The notes below the pieces were generated by a model. The model was not told the origin of the DNA. It did not search any database and saw only the letters and a list, made by a program, of their open reading frames with translations. DNA of 64,000 nucleotides from Candidatus Manganitrophaceae bacterium (lineage in GTDB: Bacteria; Nitrospirota; Nitrospiria; SBBL01; Manganitrophaceae), in assembly GCA_016200325.1 (NCBI GenBank), contig JACQEZ010000001.1, positions 186,001 through 250,000 on the forward strand, given 5' to 3'. Positions 32,793 to 41,519 of this stretch are shown here, in pieces. Position 1 is the first letter of the stretch; each line of letters starts with the position of its first letter. The position numbers were made by a program, and so were the translations under genes.

Positions 32793-35615
32793 TTAGCTGC
32801 CGCCGTTCGTGGTCAGAATCAAATCACCCGATCCGGCGATCCAACCCTGTTGATCGTCTACAAAGTAAACCCCGAAAAGATCATTGCGTGTCCCGCTGGG
32901 GAGCCGCTGCCAGCTTTTCCCGCCGTCGGTCGTTTTAAACAGCGTTCCGGTAAAGCCGACGAGCCATCCTTTCAATGGGTCGATGAAGAAGAGATTGGTC
33001 AGGGTCAAACTGGTCCCGGTCGTCGCTTTGGTCCAGGTTACGCCGTGATTTTCGGTTCGCATCAACCCCCCGCCGCGGCCCGCCGCCCAGCCGGAGTTCC
33101 CGATCATCTGGAAGGTGTGGAACCGTCCGGTATCGGGAAGGAGTTTGGCCGGATCGGTGATCCGATTCTCAACGCGTGAATCATGGACGATGGAAGTTCG
33201 GATGTCCCAAGTGAGGCCGTCATCGGTTGTATGCGCGATGATCGCCTCCGGATTGCATGGCTCGCAGCAGCCGCCGGCGACGAAGACGTCATTACTATCG
33301 GACGGATTGACCGAGAGGCCGAAGAGGTGTCCCCCCATCGTAGTAAGCACGGTACCGCTGGGTGTGGTGCAGGTACCATCTTTCGTCGTAAACTTCCAAT
33401 TGTCCTTAAATTGGAGGAGCTGCCACGTGTTTCCGCCATCTTTGGTTTTGTAGACGGTCCGGAAACGTCCGACGGCCCAGCCGTTCTTGTCATCAATAAA
33501 TTGAATTCCACGAAGATAGATGCCTGCTTTCGGGCACTCATAACAATCTTCGGCATACGCATCGACCGTTTGTTCCGTCCAGGTCGCCCCGCCGTCTTCC
33601 GTGTGGAGGATCAGGCTCGGCTGCCCAATCGCCCATCCTTTTAATGGCGTAAGGAAGAAGAGGGCATAGAGGTTGATAATGCTTGTGCGGATGCAATGTG
33701 CCGTCGCCGGATCTTCGGCCCAAGTGCCGTCGGGATTTTTGTTGCAGAGTCGGGCCGGATTTGAAAGATGGGTCCAGTGGATGTCTTTTTTCCAATCTTT
33801 GACCTGCTGTGTCCAGGTCGTCCCACCCGTGTCGGTTCGGAAAATCCGGCCATTGCTCCCGACCGTCCAGCCGGTCTTTGAATTAATAAAGAAAGGACCA
33901 TAGAGCTCGGAGGTGGTGGTCTGGTTTTGAACCACCGCTTTTCCGTCCGATGAGGTGAAGGTGATGATGCCGTAATCGCCGACGCTCCAGGCGCCGCTCC
34001 CCTCCGAAGCGGCAACCGCTCTGAGGGAGAGGGCGGTTCCCGAGGCGGCGGCGGTCCAGTTTGCCCCATCAAACCGAAGAAGCGTTCCTTTCTCCCCGAC
34101 GGCCCACCCTTTCAGATCGGCGGTGATGCGAAGGGCGGTGAGGTTCACGGTGGTGACGGAGATCGTCGCCCAATGTGCGCCGCCGTCGTTCGTCTCCAGC
34201 AGGGCGCCGGCATCCCCGACCGCCCAGCCTCGGTTTCTATCGAAAAAATCGATCTGTCGGATCGGTGAGGAAAAGGTAAAAATCGGGGTCCACGGGTCTC
34301 CGCCAGTGTCTGTTTTAAGGAGGACCTTTCCCGGACCGGTTGCCCATCCATGCTGGGTGTCGACGAAGTCGACCGTGGTCAGCTCTGAAGCCACCCCGCT
34401 CTGCTGCGGCTTCCATGTTTTTCCGCCATCATCGGTGGTCAGAATGGCCCCGCCGCCCCCCACGGCCCATCCTTTCGACACGTCGAGGAAGTGGATCGCT
34501 TTTAAAACACCCGGGAGGGTGGAGAGGGTTGTTCCTCCCCACGATTTTCCGCCGTCGACGGTCTTGATAATTACATTTGCAAAGGTGTTTGTCCCGGACG
34601 GCTCGCCGCCGACGGCAAAGCCGGTCTGCGCATCGACAAAAGCAATTCCATAGAGGGATTGAGAGGTGCCGCTTTCCTGGAGGGCCCAATTGCTCCCGGC
34701 ATCGGAGGTGGTCACGATCAGTCCATGTTCTCCTACCGCCCAGGCATGATTAGAGACGGCATCGGCACCGAAGAGGTTTTGATTAAAGCGATTGCCCATC
34801 TCTTTTATCCAAGGAGAGGATGCTGGAAGCGGTGTAGCGCGGGTGACGAATTGACCTGAGTAAGCCTGGGTGAGCCGATTTTTGGCGAGGTCGGTGATTT
34901 CGTCCGTCACCCTGAGATGATAAAGACTATTAAGGCGGAGTTGGACGTTGGGTGAAAAGGTGACGATCATACATGAAGAATCGCATGTGATCGTGCCGGC
35001 CACCGGTGTCGAATCCCCATCTAACGTCAGCAAGATTTGATCGCTCAGACTGTCCGAGTTGATCCCTTCATCGAAGGTCAGAGTGATCAGTGCGTCCTGA
35101 TTGACACCGGCCGCATTGTTTGCCGGAAGGACCGATTTAAGGGTCGGTGGCGTGGTGTCCCCCACAGGAGGCGGGGCCGATGTCGTTGTAAAGGTCCAAG
35201 AGATGGGGGTCGGAAGGGCATTCCCGGCAAGATCGGCGACCTGATCAATCGTGACCATATAGGGGGTATTAAATAGAAGCGGCGACTGAGGGGTCAGCGT
35301 AATTTCGCGGCAGGGCGTGTCGCAATGGACATCAATGGAGACGGCTGAGTCTTCGGAGAAGGTCAGCCGGACGTGATCGGCCAGGTTCGATGAATTAATC
35401 GGCTCATCAAAGGCGATTCGGACCGGCGCGTTCGGGGAGACTCCTTTTTCCGCCGGTGCCGGGGAGCGGGTCACAAGTTGAGGAGGGGTGGCGTCACTGC
35501 TTGGGGGGGGTGGATTGGGAGCAGGACTACTCTGCGATGATCCTCCGCTGCCGCAGCCAAGTAAAAGTAAGCCGATAAAAATGAGTGTGAAAAAATTGGT
35601 CCAATATGATCTCAT
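32793..35615 (-). CDS. Lipoprotein with two Ig-like domains and a YCF48-type beta-propeller
   Basis: 940 residues from the ATG at 35615 (an in-frame ATG at 35627 is possible). A lipobox (TLIFIGLLLLGC) anchors it to a membrane. After a proline-rich linker come two Big_5/SbsA-type Ig-like domains (about 35-150 and 155-260), then about 14 repeats with consensus GWAVGxxGxIxxTxDGGxTW from about 270 to the end. These YCF48/BNR-like repeats form beta-propeller blades; 14 is two seven-bladed rings. In YCF48 relatives the propeller helps assemble membrane complexes, but here an extracellular adhesin or sensor role is equally possible. Convergent with the TPM gene. Confidence 0.85.
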   Translation of the reverse strand: MRSYWTNFFTLIFIGLLLLGCGSGGSSQSSPAPNPPPPSSDATPPQLVTRSPAPAEKGVSPNAPVRIAFDEPINSSNLADHVRLTFSEDSAVSIDVHCDTPCREITLTPQSPLLFNTPYMVTIDQVADLAGNALPTPISWTFTTTSAPPPVGDTTPPTLKSVLPANNAAGVNQDALITLTFDEGINSDSLSDQILLTLDGDSTPVAGTITCDSSCMIVTFSPNVQLRLNSLYHLRVTDEITDLAKNRLTQAYSGQFVTRATPLPASSPWIKEMGNRFNQNLFGADAVSNHAWAVGEHGLIVTTSDAGSNWALQESGTSQSLYGIAFVDAQTGFAVGGEPSGTNTFANVIIKTVDGGKSWGGTTLSTLPGVLKAIHFLDVSKGWAVGGGGAILTTDDGGKTWKPQQSGVASELTTVDFVDTQHGWATGPGKVLLKTDTGGDPWTPIFTFSSPIRQIDFFDRNRGWAVGDAGALLETNDGGAHWATISVTTVNLTALRITADLKGWAVGEKGTLLRFDGANWTAAASGTALSLRAVAASEGSGAWSVGDYGIITFTSSDGKAVVQNQTTTSELYGPFFINSKTGWTVGSNGRIFRTDTGGTTWTQQVKDWKKDIHWTHLSNPARLCNKNPDGTWAEDPATAHCIRTSIINLYALFFLTPLKGWAIGQPSLILHTEDGGATWTEQTVDAYAEDCYECPKAGIYLRGIQFIDDKNGWAVGRFRTVYKTKDGGNTWQLLQFKDNWKFTTKDGTCTTPSGTVLTTMGGHLFGLSVNPSDSNDVFVAGGCCEPCNPEAIIAHTTDDGLTWDIRTSIVHDSRVENRITDPAKLLPDTGRFHTFQMIGNSGWAAGRGGGLMRTENHGVTWTKATTGTSLTLTNLFFIDPLKGWLVGFTGTLFKTTDGGKSWQRLPSGTRNDLFGVYFVDDQQGWIAGSGDLILTTNGGS

Positions 35616-35800
35616 TGATGCCCCCATCTTGCAAGTATTTGCATCTTTTATGCAAGAAGGTGAGCTCAATGTAAGAGAACCCACCCTCTTTATGATATTT
35701 AAAATTGACCGGCAGCGACTCTAACCCATCCGGGTGATACTAAAAAGCAAGAGTTATACCGAAGAATATTGCAATATTATTTAATAGGTCTTGGCAGAGA

Positions 35801-35839
35801 AAATAAAAGGCCCTCCCGAGCTGGGAAGGCCTTTTATTT
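35801..35839 (-). terminator. Rho-independent terminator
   Basis: Arms AAATAAAAGGCCCTCCC (35801-35817) and GGGAAGGCCTTTTATTT (35823-35839) form a 17-base-pair stem with one mismatch and a five-base loop. On the minus strand it follows the stop of the lipoprotein gene at 35853 and ends in a T-rich stretch; its symmetry allows action in both directions. Confidence 0.88.
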
Positions 35840-35852
35840 AGAATGGCATTGC

Positions 35853-37100
35853 TTAACTACATGCTTTCGCGTCGTTGCACTTGGCAAAATCCTGTGCCGT
35901 TCCGTCCGGGTTTACGACATGGACTCCCCCGGTGCTGGTGAAAGTGACTGTTGCGGTTCCGGTCGCTCCGGTGACCGTCATCACCCCTCCGATTGGACAA
36001 TCACCGTCTGAATTTATATCGATCGGCGTGGTTGTCGCAAGGGTGACCTCGCCGCCCAGACAAGGAGAGCTGAGCTTTCCATTGATGGTGACCGTGTCGG
36101 CCGTGATGATACCATCGGTATCCTCAGTAATCTGCTCATGGATGATAAGATTATTGAAGGTGACGGAAATGTCATTGGTATTATCAATCAAATCATCTTC
36201 AGCAATCGTTCCAGAAACGATTGTATTGGTGGTGTCCGTTGCATCGTTAAATAATGGAGAGGCCGAGTCGTTGCTGGCGAACGCCGCGATCAGTATCGTC
36301 TCATGAAGGTTGGAGACGGTTACGACCTCACTGTGATCATCTGCAGTGTCAGTCGGTGTGCCGTTGTCGTCCTTAGTCGTGAGGGTCATCGCTGTGATAT
36401 CGACCGTTCCTGCGGTATTTCTTCCAAAGCTATCCGGTGTATTTAATGCGATCACCATCTGTCCATTAATCCCAAATTGGGAGGTTATCACTCCTGAGGC
36501 ATCCTTTTGTGTAAAACTGAAGCCACTGCTACCGGTGCTGACGTCAGTGTTGCTGGGGTTAAACCCGGTTCGATCAACGGTAGGGTCACCGTGAAAATTG
36601 TTATCGGTTTCCTGCACCGTCATCGTTCCGTCAAAAGTGAAGGACCCTAAGACCGTATTATTCGGACCAGGAAAATTAACCACACAATTCGAGGCGGTGG
36701 TGGTTGTCGTTAATGTGGGTGGTACCCAGCTTTCAGACGTGCTGCCGGTGCCTCCCTGAGCGGCGTTCGAGCAGGTAAGATTCGTCGTTGCATGGAGAGA
36801 TTTGGCCTTCATTAATCCCTTCCATGCCGCAGCTGTCCCACCCAACTTACGATTTAAGGAAGGTTTACTAATACTGGAGGGAAGAGCGCCGCCCGAAAGG
36901 CCGAAACTCGTAATGCTCAAGGCTGTATTCGTCACTGCAGTTCCTGTGGCGGCTGCTTTGGAGCCGGTGGTGGCTGTGGGCGTCCCACCGCCGGAGCTGC
37001 TCGATGAGCCGCCCCCCCCGCCGCAGCCGTGAATCAGGAGTGCCATTGAAAGAACGGTGATGAGTGCTGTGCCGAGCTTCTTCATTCTGGGACAGAACAT
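35853..37100 (-). CDS. Putative lipoprotein of unknown function
   Basis: 415 residues. A signal peptide with lipobox (ALITVLSMALLIHGC) is followed by a glycine/serine-rich stretch and then a region rich in Thr, Ser, Asn, Asp and Gly with no recognised domain; four cysteines near the C-terminus (SSPCLGG, GDCPIGG, KCNDAKAC) and others at about 109 and 141 could pair. Base composition looks more AT-rich than the neighbours. It starts at ATG 37100 with AGGAGG six bases upstream. Expressed from its own promoter and closed by the terminator, so a single-gene unit. Confidence 0.82.
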   Translation of the reverse strand: MFCPRMKKLGTALITVLSMALLIHGCGGGGGSSSSSGGGTPTATTGSKAAATGTAVTNTALSITSFGLSGGALPSSISKPSLNRKLGGTAAAWKGLMKAKSLHATTNLTCSNAAQGGTGSTSESWVPPTLTTTTTASNCVVNFPGPNNTVLGSFTFDGTMTVQETDNNFHGDPTVDRTGFNPSNTDVSTGSSGFSFTQKDASGVITSQFGINGQMVIALNTPDSFGRNTAGTVDITAMTLTTKDDNGTPTDTADDHSEVVTVSNLHETILIAAFASNDSASPLFNDATDTTNTIVSGTIAEDDLIDNTNDISVTFNNLIIHEQITEDTDGIITADTVTINGKLSSPCLGGEVTLATTTPIDINSDGDCPIGGVMTVTGATGTATVTFTSTGGVHVVNPDGTAQDFAKCNDAKACS

Positions 37101-37163
37101 AGTGCTCCTCCTTCAGATTGTAGACTCCGGTCATTAATAGGAACTTTAGGAAAAACGTCGCGA

Positions 37164-37192
37164 AGTATATCAGAACAAAATTGTGCGTACAA
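37164..37192 (-). promoter_or_regulatory. Promoter of the unknown lipoprotein gene
   Basis: On the minus strand TTGTAC (37187-37192) and TATACT (37164-37169) are 17 bases apart. It is back to back with the promoter of the response-regulator gene, 12 bases away. Confidence 0.7.
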
Positions 37193-37204
37193 GGCGGAGT
37201 CACC

Positions 37205-37233
37205 TTGCAATATGAGGAGCGATTCCTTATAAT
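37205..37233 (+). promoter_or_regulatory. Promoter of the response-regulator gene
   Basis: TTGCAA (37205-37210) and perfect TATAAT (37228-37233) with a 17-base spacer, giving a leader of about 85 bases. Confidence 0.7.
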
Positions 37234-37325
37234 TCGTGAGGGTGCCCAAACCGCAGGAAGTGGATCTTTTATCGTCTGCGTCTGTTCTAATGAAGCGCAG
37301 CCGAAAGATTTCAGGAGATTGTTTG

Positions 37326-37727
37326 ATGATTAAGATTCGGATCTTAATTGCCGATGACCATTTTGATACGGTTCAAATCTCGAAAGTCATTTTAGAGAGT
37401 GAGCACTATCACGTCGATACCGTTTTCGACAGTGAGTCGGTCCTCACCAAAGTGCTCGAGGAGAAACCGTCTTTGATCCTGCTCGATATGATGCTCCCCA
37501 AGATGGGCGGCCTTGAGGTTTGCCGAAGACTGAAGCAAGGCCGTGCCACTTCTTCAATTCCGGTAATGATGGTTACGGCAAAATCCGACCCGGAAGCCCG
37601 TGCCGGCGCCGTTGCGGCGGGCGCGGATGCCTATCTGCTCAAACCCTTCGACCCTTCCACCCTGGTGGAGAGGGTAAATGAGATTCTTCATCGGCTCCCG
37701 TCCCTCCCGTTGACACACGACCGCTAG
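37326..37727 (+). CDS. Single-domain response regulator
   Basis: 133-residue CheY-like receiver with no output domain. Acidic pair Asp10/Asp11 (LIADD), phosphoacceptor Asp54 (LLLDMMLP), switch Thr84 (VTAKS) and Lys106 (LLKPFDP) are all intact. ATG at 37326 has AGGAG eight bases upstream; an earlier in-frame start has no site. No histidine kinase is nearby, so its partner is elsewhere. Divergent from the unknown lipoprotein with which it shares a short promoter region. Confidence 0.9.
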   Translation: MIKIRILIADDHFDTVQISKVILESEHYHVDTVFDSESVLTKVLEEKPSLILLDMMLPKMGGLEVCRRLKQGRATSSIPVMMVTAKSDPEARAGAVAAGADAYLLKPFDPSTLVERVNEILHRLPSLPLTHDR

Positions 37728-37769
37728 AGAAGATTGCACTCACGCGCAGCCGTCAAGTCAGATAAATCG

Positions 37770-37799
37770 TTGACAACTTTTTTCTTTCTATACTATACT
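37770..37799 (+). promoter_or_regulatory. Promoter of the thiS-thiG-thiE operon
   Basis: TTGACA (37770-37775) and TATACT (37794-37799) with an 18-base spacer. The leader is then only about 28 bases, too short for a TPP riboswitch. Confidence 0.75.
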
Positions 37800-37834
37800 G
37801 ACAGGTACTTTAAAGCGGTCCTTGAGAGGCTTGA

Positions 37835-38047
37835 ATGCAGGTGACCGTAAACGGCGTCCGGCAAGAGATTCCGGCGGAAACAAACATCTTAGAACTGCTT
37901 GCTCAGTTGAACGTCCAGCCCGAACGGGTTGCGGTTGAGATCAATCTTCAGGTAATACATCGCCAGCAATACAATCGCGTTCCCCTGAAAGAGGGGGATC
38001 AGATTGAGATTATCGGTTTCGTGGGGGGAGGAAGTTTATGCCGGTAG
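37835..38047 (+). CDS. thiS: Thiamin sulfur-carrier ThiS with C-terminal tail
   Basis: 70-residue ubiquitin-like carrier of sulfur for the thiazole ring. Begins [16 protein letters not shown] and ends [14 protein letters not shown] at residues 53-66, but four more residues (SLCR) follow the Gly-Gly-Gly. They exist because the reading frame continues into thiG, whose ATG it overlaps by ten bases. To be adenylated, the tail must be removed. No ThiF is next to it; the moeB product at 1771 is one candidate. Confidence 0.93.
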   Translation: MQVTVNGVRQEIPAETNILELLAQLNVQPERVAVEINLQVIHRQQYNRVPLKEGDQIEIIGFVGGGSLCR

Positions 38048-38817
38048 ACCGCCCTTTGGTCGTAGGGAATATCGAATTCCGCTCCCGCTTGATTGTGGGA
38101 ACCGGAAAATATAAGTCTTTTGAGGAGACCAAGAAGGCCATTGAGGCTTCCGGCGCGGACTGTGTGACCGTGGCGGTCCGTCGCGTCAATATCTTGGACC
38201 GCGCTCAAGAAAATCTGCTCGATTACCTCGACCCCAAGATTTATAAGATCCTTCCCAACACAGCGGGTTGTTATACGGCCGACGAGGCTGTCCGGACGGC
38301 ACGGCTGGCCCGTGCGGCCGGGATCTCCGACATGGTAAAGTTGGAGGTCATCGGAGACCCCAAGACACTCTTCCCCGACAATGAAGGGCTCCTGGAAGCA
38401 ACCCGGGTTCTGGTCAAAGAGGGGTTCACCGTTCTTCCCTATACAAATGATGACCCGATCATGGCCAGGAAGCTTCAAGATGCGGGCGCGGCGGTGGTGA
38501 TGCCGTTGGCTGCCCCGATCGGATCGGGCTTGGGAATCCGGAACCCCTATAATATTAGGATCATCCTTGAAACGATCTCCGTTCCGATCATCGTCGACGC
38601 GGGGGTGGGAATCGCTTCCGATGCGGCGATTGCGATGGAGCTCGGCTGCGATGGTGTTCTGATGAACACCGCCATCGCCGGTGCGGAGAATCCAATTCAG
38701 ATGGCTGAAGCGATGAATTACGCTGTTCGTGCCGGACGGCTTGCCTATCTGGCGGGGAGAATTCCGAAGAAGCTCTATGCTCAGGCGAGCAGTCCCGTCG
38801 AAGGGATGATCGAGTAG
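38038..38817 (+). CDS. thiG: Thiazole synthase ThiG
   Basis: 259 residues. Condenses deoxyxylulose phosphate, a glycine-derived imine and the sulfur of ThiS thiocarboxylate to form the thiazole phosphate of thiamin. Visible are [15 protein letters not shown], the catalytic-lysine segment [12 protein letters not shown] (Lys101), [14 protein letters not shown] and the phosphate-binding [18 protein letters not shown] and [17 protein letters not shown] at 38038 within the thiS end. ThiH or ThiO is not in the window. Confidence 0.97.
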   Translation: MPVDRPLVVGNIEFRSRLIVGTGKYKSFEETKKAIEASGADCVTVAVRRVNILDRAQENLLDYLDPKIYKILPNTAGCYTADEAVRTARLARAAGISDMVKLEVIGDPKTLFPDNEGLLEATRVLVKEGFTVLPYTNDDPIMARKLQDAGAAVVMPLAAPIGSGLGIRNPYNIRIILETISVPIIVDAGVGIASDAAIAMELGCDGVLMNTAIAGAENPIQMAEAMNYAVRAGRLAYLAGRIPKKLYAQASSPVEGMIE

Positions 38818-38881
38818 CGCATTTTTTTCTCCTCCTCTTGTTGTTGCGGCGTACCTGTTTCGTTTTGGCTTCAAAAGAGGT

Positions 38882-39520
38882 ATGCCCTCAATCGATTTCA
38901 AAATCTATCTCATCGGTGATCGAACACAAACATCCGGACGTCCCCTGTCTCAAGTGATCCGGGAAGCGGGCCGGGCGGGAATTCGTGCGATTCAGTTTCG
39001 GGAGAAAGACCTCCCGCTGCGCGCTCAACTTCAACTTGCTTCGGAGATCCGCTCGGTCGCCAAACAACAGCGGATGCAGTTTTTTGTAAACGATCGCATC
39101 GACCTCTGCCTTGCGCTCGATGCGGAAGGGATTCATCTTCCCTCGTCGGGACTGCCGGTGGCGGTGGCGCGTGAGATGTTGGGGGGAAGCAAGCGGATCG
39201 GCGTCTCCTGTCACTCTCTGGAAGAGGTTCAGAGAGCCGAATTTGAAGGGGCCGATTTTGCCGTGTTGGGTCCGATCTATGAAACCCCTTCTAAACGTCC
39301 GTATGGTCCTCCGCTGGGAATCGACCTTTTTAGAAAGGTCCGACGTTCCACTGCGATTCCGCTCTTTGCAATCGGCGGCGTGGATCGATTAAGATTGAAA
39401 GAGCTCTTTGAGGCGGGAGCAGATGGCGTCGCGATGATCTCAGCGATTCTTTCTTCCTCCGATGTTTACCAAGCGTCTCAAGCGTTGATCGAGGAAATGG
39501 ATCGACTTCATTGGATTTAG
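38882..39520 (+). CDS. thiE: Thiamin-phosphate synthase ThiE
   Basis: 212-residue TIM barrel joining hydroxymethylpyrimidine diphosphate and thiazole phosphate to thiamin phosphate. IQFREKDLPLR, FVNDRIDLCLALDAEGIHLP, IGVSCHSLEE, DFAVLGPIYETPSK and the phosphate loop FAIGGVDR are the usual ThiE/TenI motifs; TPSK agrees with ThiE more than TenI. Follows thiG after 64 bases and probably shares its promoter. Confidence 0.92.
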   Translation: MPSIDFKIYLIGDRTQTSGRPLSQVIREAGRAGIRAIQFREKDLPLRAQLQLASEIRSVAKQQRMQFFVNDRIDLCLALDAEGIHLPSSGLPVAVAREMLGGSKRIGVSCHSLEEVQRAEFEGADFAVLGPIYETPSKRPYGPPLGIDLFRKVRRSTAIPLFAIGGVDRLRLKELFEAGADGVAMISAILSSSDVYQASQALIEEMDRLHWI

Positions 39521-39627
39521 ATGGACGCAGTGAGCGAAGCGTTCACCGGTGTGTCGATCTGGTTCGAAATTTTTTCTTATCGTGTCTGGTGGCAACAGTG
39601 AAATTGCCCCCGTTCTTGCTCTCGTAG

Positions 39628-39656
39628 TTGACCGTCATAGGAAGAGATGATAAAAT
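39628..39656 (+). promoter_or_regulatory. Promoter of the proteasome operon
   Basis: TTGACC (39628-39633) and TAAAAT (39651-39656) with a 17-base spacer; a start near 39663 would leave a leader of about 55 bases before mpa. It is the only good promoter seen before mpa, and the genes after it have gaps of 36 bases or less up to 47856. Confidence 0.75.
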
Positions 39657-39717
39657 TAGCTCCTGAGAGAAGAGGGAAATTTAACCTTCATGATCTCGGA
39701 GTTTGAGAGGAGCATTG

Positions 39718-41484
39718 ATGGGTGATTCAAAGAAAAATCAGGGGAAGTCGAATCCATTCAAAAATACGATGAAAAGACTCTCCGAGCAGTTTGGTGCCAG
39801 CGATTCAGAGACGAAGGTCATCGAGTACGAACGAGAGATCGAGAAATTGCTCGTTCAAGTTGCATCGATGGAACAGGAGCTGAAAGAGTTACGCCAATCA
39901 CGCACCCAACTGGAGCAGGCTTTCAAGCAGAATGAAAAGCTTGCAGCGGCCCTCGTAGAAGCGAAGAATCAAATCGAGGCGCTGAAAAAAGAGGTGGAGA
40001 AGTTAACGACCCCTCCCTCCAGTTATGCCATCTTCTCCGGGGCGAACGAGGATGGGACCGTCAATGTATTTGTTGCCGGCCGCAAGATGAAGGTGAACGT
40101 CCATCCGAATATTTCAACCCGGGATCTAAAGAGAGGCCAACAGGTCCTCCTCAACGAAGCGCTCAATGCGATCGAAGCATGTGAGTTCGACGTCCAGGGC
40201 GAAGTCGTCCGGATCAAAGATCTCCTCGATGAAAATCGCGCGATCGTGACCCTTCGCGCCGAAGAAGAACGGGTGGTCGAGCTTGCCGATCCGCTGCTGC
40301 GGGGAAGGCTGTCCGTGGGAGATCACCTCCTCTATGATGCGCGCTCCGGCTATGTTTTGGAAAAGCTTCCCAAGTCCGAAGTCGAGGAGGTCGTCCTCGA
40401 AGAGATTCCAGATGTAAACTATGATCATATCGGGGGACTTGAAGAGCAGATCGAATTGGTCCGGGACGCCGTGGAGCTTCCTTTCCTTCATCCCGAACTT
40501 TTTGCCGAGCATAAGCTCCTTCCGCCAAAAGGGATCCTTCTCTATGGACCGCCCGGATGCGGCAAGACCCTGATTGCCAAGGCGGTGGCCGCTTCCATCT
40601 CGAAGAAATTAGGAGACCGCTCTGGGAAGGAAATCCGGAGTTTCTTCCTTCATGTAAAGGGCCCGGAGCTCTTAAATAAATATGTGGGAGAGAGTGAGCG
40701 CCAGATCCGCGAGGTCTTTAAGAAAGCGAAGGAGCGCGCCGAGGCCGGGCATCCGGTTATCGTATTCTTTGATGAGATGGATGCCCTCTTTAGAACAAGG
40801 GGAAGCGGCATCTCATCCGATATGGAAGCGACGATTGTCCCGCAGTTCCTGTCGGAGATTGACGGGGTTGAGCGTCTTCGTAATGTCATCGTTATCGGCG
40901 CCAGCAATCGCCAAGACCTCCTCGATCCGGCCATTTTAAGAGCCGGTCGGCTCGACATTAGAATTAAAATCGAACGGCCCGATAAAAATGCGGCGGTTGC
41001 GATTTTTCATAAATATCTGACCGTAGATCTTCCGTTTCACCCTGAAGAGACGGCAAAGAATGCGGGTGATGTTAAAAAGGTGACGGAGCGTCTGATCCAA
41101 GAATCGGTCGAAGAGATGTATAGCGTCCGTGAAGAGAACAAATTCCTTGAGGCCACCTATGCCAATGGGGAGAAGGAGACATTCTACTTCAAAGACTTCG
41201 CCAGCGGTGCGATGATTGAAGGGGTCGTCTCCAGGGCGAAGAAGCATGCAATTAAACGGATGCTCGACACCGGGGTGAAAGGGCTTAAGCAAGAGGATCT
41301 CACCCGCGCGATCAGGGATGAATTTAAAGAGAACGAAGATCTTCCGAATACAACCAATCCGGATGATTGGGCGAAGATCGCCGGCCGGAAGAGCGAGAAG
41401 ATTATTCATATCCGTACCATGGCCGGAAGGGCAGCCGCCGATTCCAAAAAGATCGAAACAGTGACCACAGGACACTACCTATGA
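39718..41484 (+). CDS. mpa: Proteasome-activating AAA ATPase (Mpa/ARC)
   Basis: 588 residues from ATG 39718 with GAGAGGAG six bases upstream. It recognises Pup-tagged proteins, unfolds them and feeds the 20S proteasome. N-terminal coiled coil (about 30-97) that binds Pup, tandem OB domains (about 100-225), AAA module with Walker A GPPGCGKT (277-284), Walker B VIVFFDEMD (347-355) and the C-terminal GHYL (585-588), whose penultimate tyrosine docks on the proteasome alpha ring (M. tuberculosis ends QYL). All parts needed for a working unfoldase are present. Confidence 0.97.
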   Translation: MGDSKKNQGKSNPFKNTMKRLSEQFGASDSETKVIEYEREIEKLLVQVASMEQELKELRQSRTQLEQAFKQNEKLAAALVEAKNQIEALKKEVEKLTTPPSSYAIFSGANEDGTVNVFVAGRKMKVNVHPNISTRDLKRGQQVLLNEALNAIEACEFDVQGEVVRIKDLLDENRAIVTLRAEEERVVELADPLLRGRLSVGDHLLYDARSGYVLEKLPKSEVEEVVLEEIPDVNYDHIGGLEEQIELVRDAVELPFLHPELFAEHKLLPPKGILLYGPPGCGKTLIAKAVAASISKKLGDRSGKEIRSFFLHVKGPELLNKYVGESERQIREVFKKAKERAEAGHPVIVFFDEMDALFRTRGSGISSDMEATIVPQFLSEIDGVERLRNVIVIGASNRQDLLDPAILRAGRLDIRIKIERPDKNAAVAIFHKYLTVDLPFHPEETAKNAGDVKKVTERLIQESVEEMYSVREENKFLEATYANGEKETFYFKDFASGAMIEGVVSRAKKHAIKRMLDTGVKGLKQEDLTRAIRDEFKENEDLPNTTNPDDWAKIAGRKSEKIIHIRTMAGRAAADSKKIETVTTGHYL

Positions 41485-41519
41485 CCGGGTGAGCAGCAGC
41501 TATCGGAGGCCTCAGATCA

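Noticed and set aside
37800-37835. TPP riboswitch before thiS
   Set aside because: The leader is only about 28-35 bases and has no THI-box sequence.
39529-39545. Terminator after thiE
   Set aside because: The seven-base-pair stem GTGAGCG/CGTTCAC has a three-base loop and no T-run.
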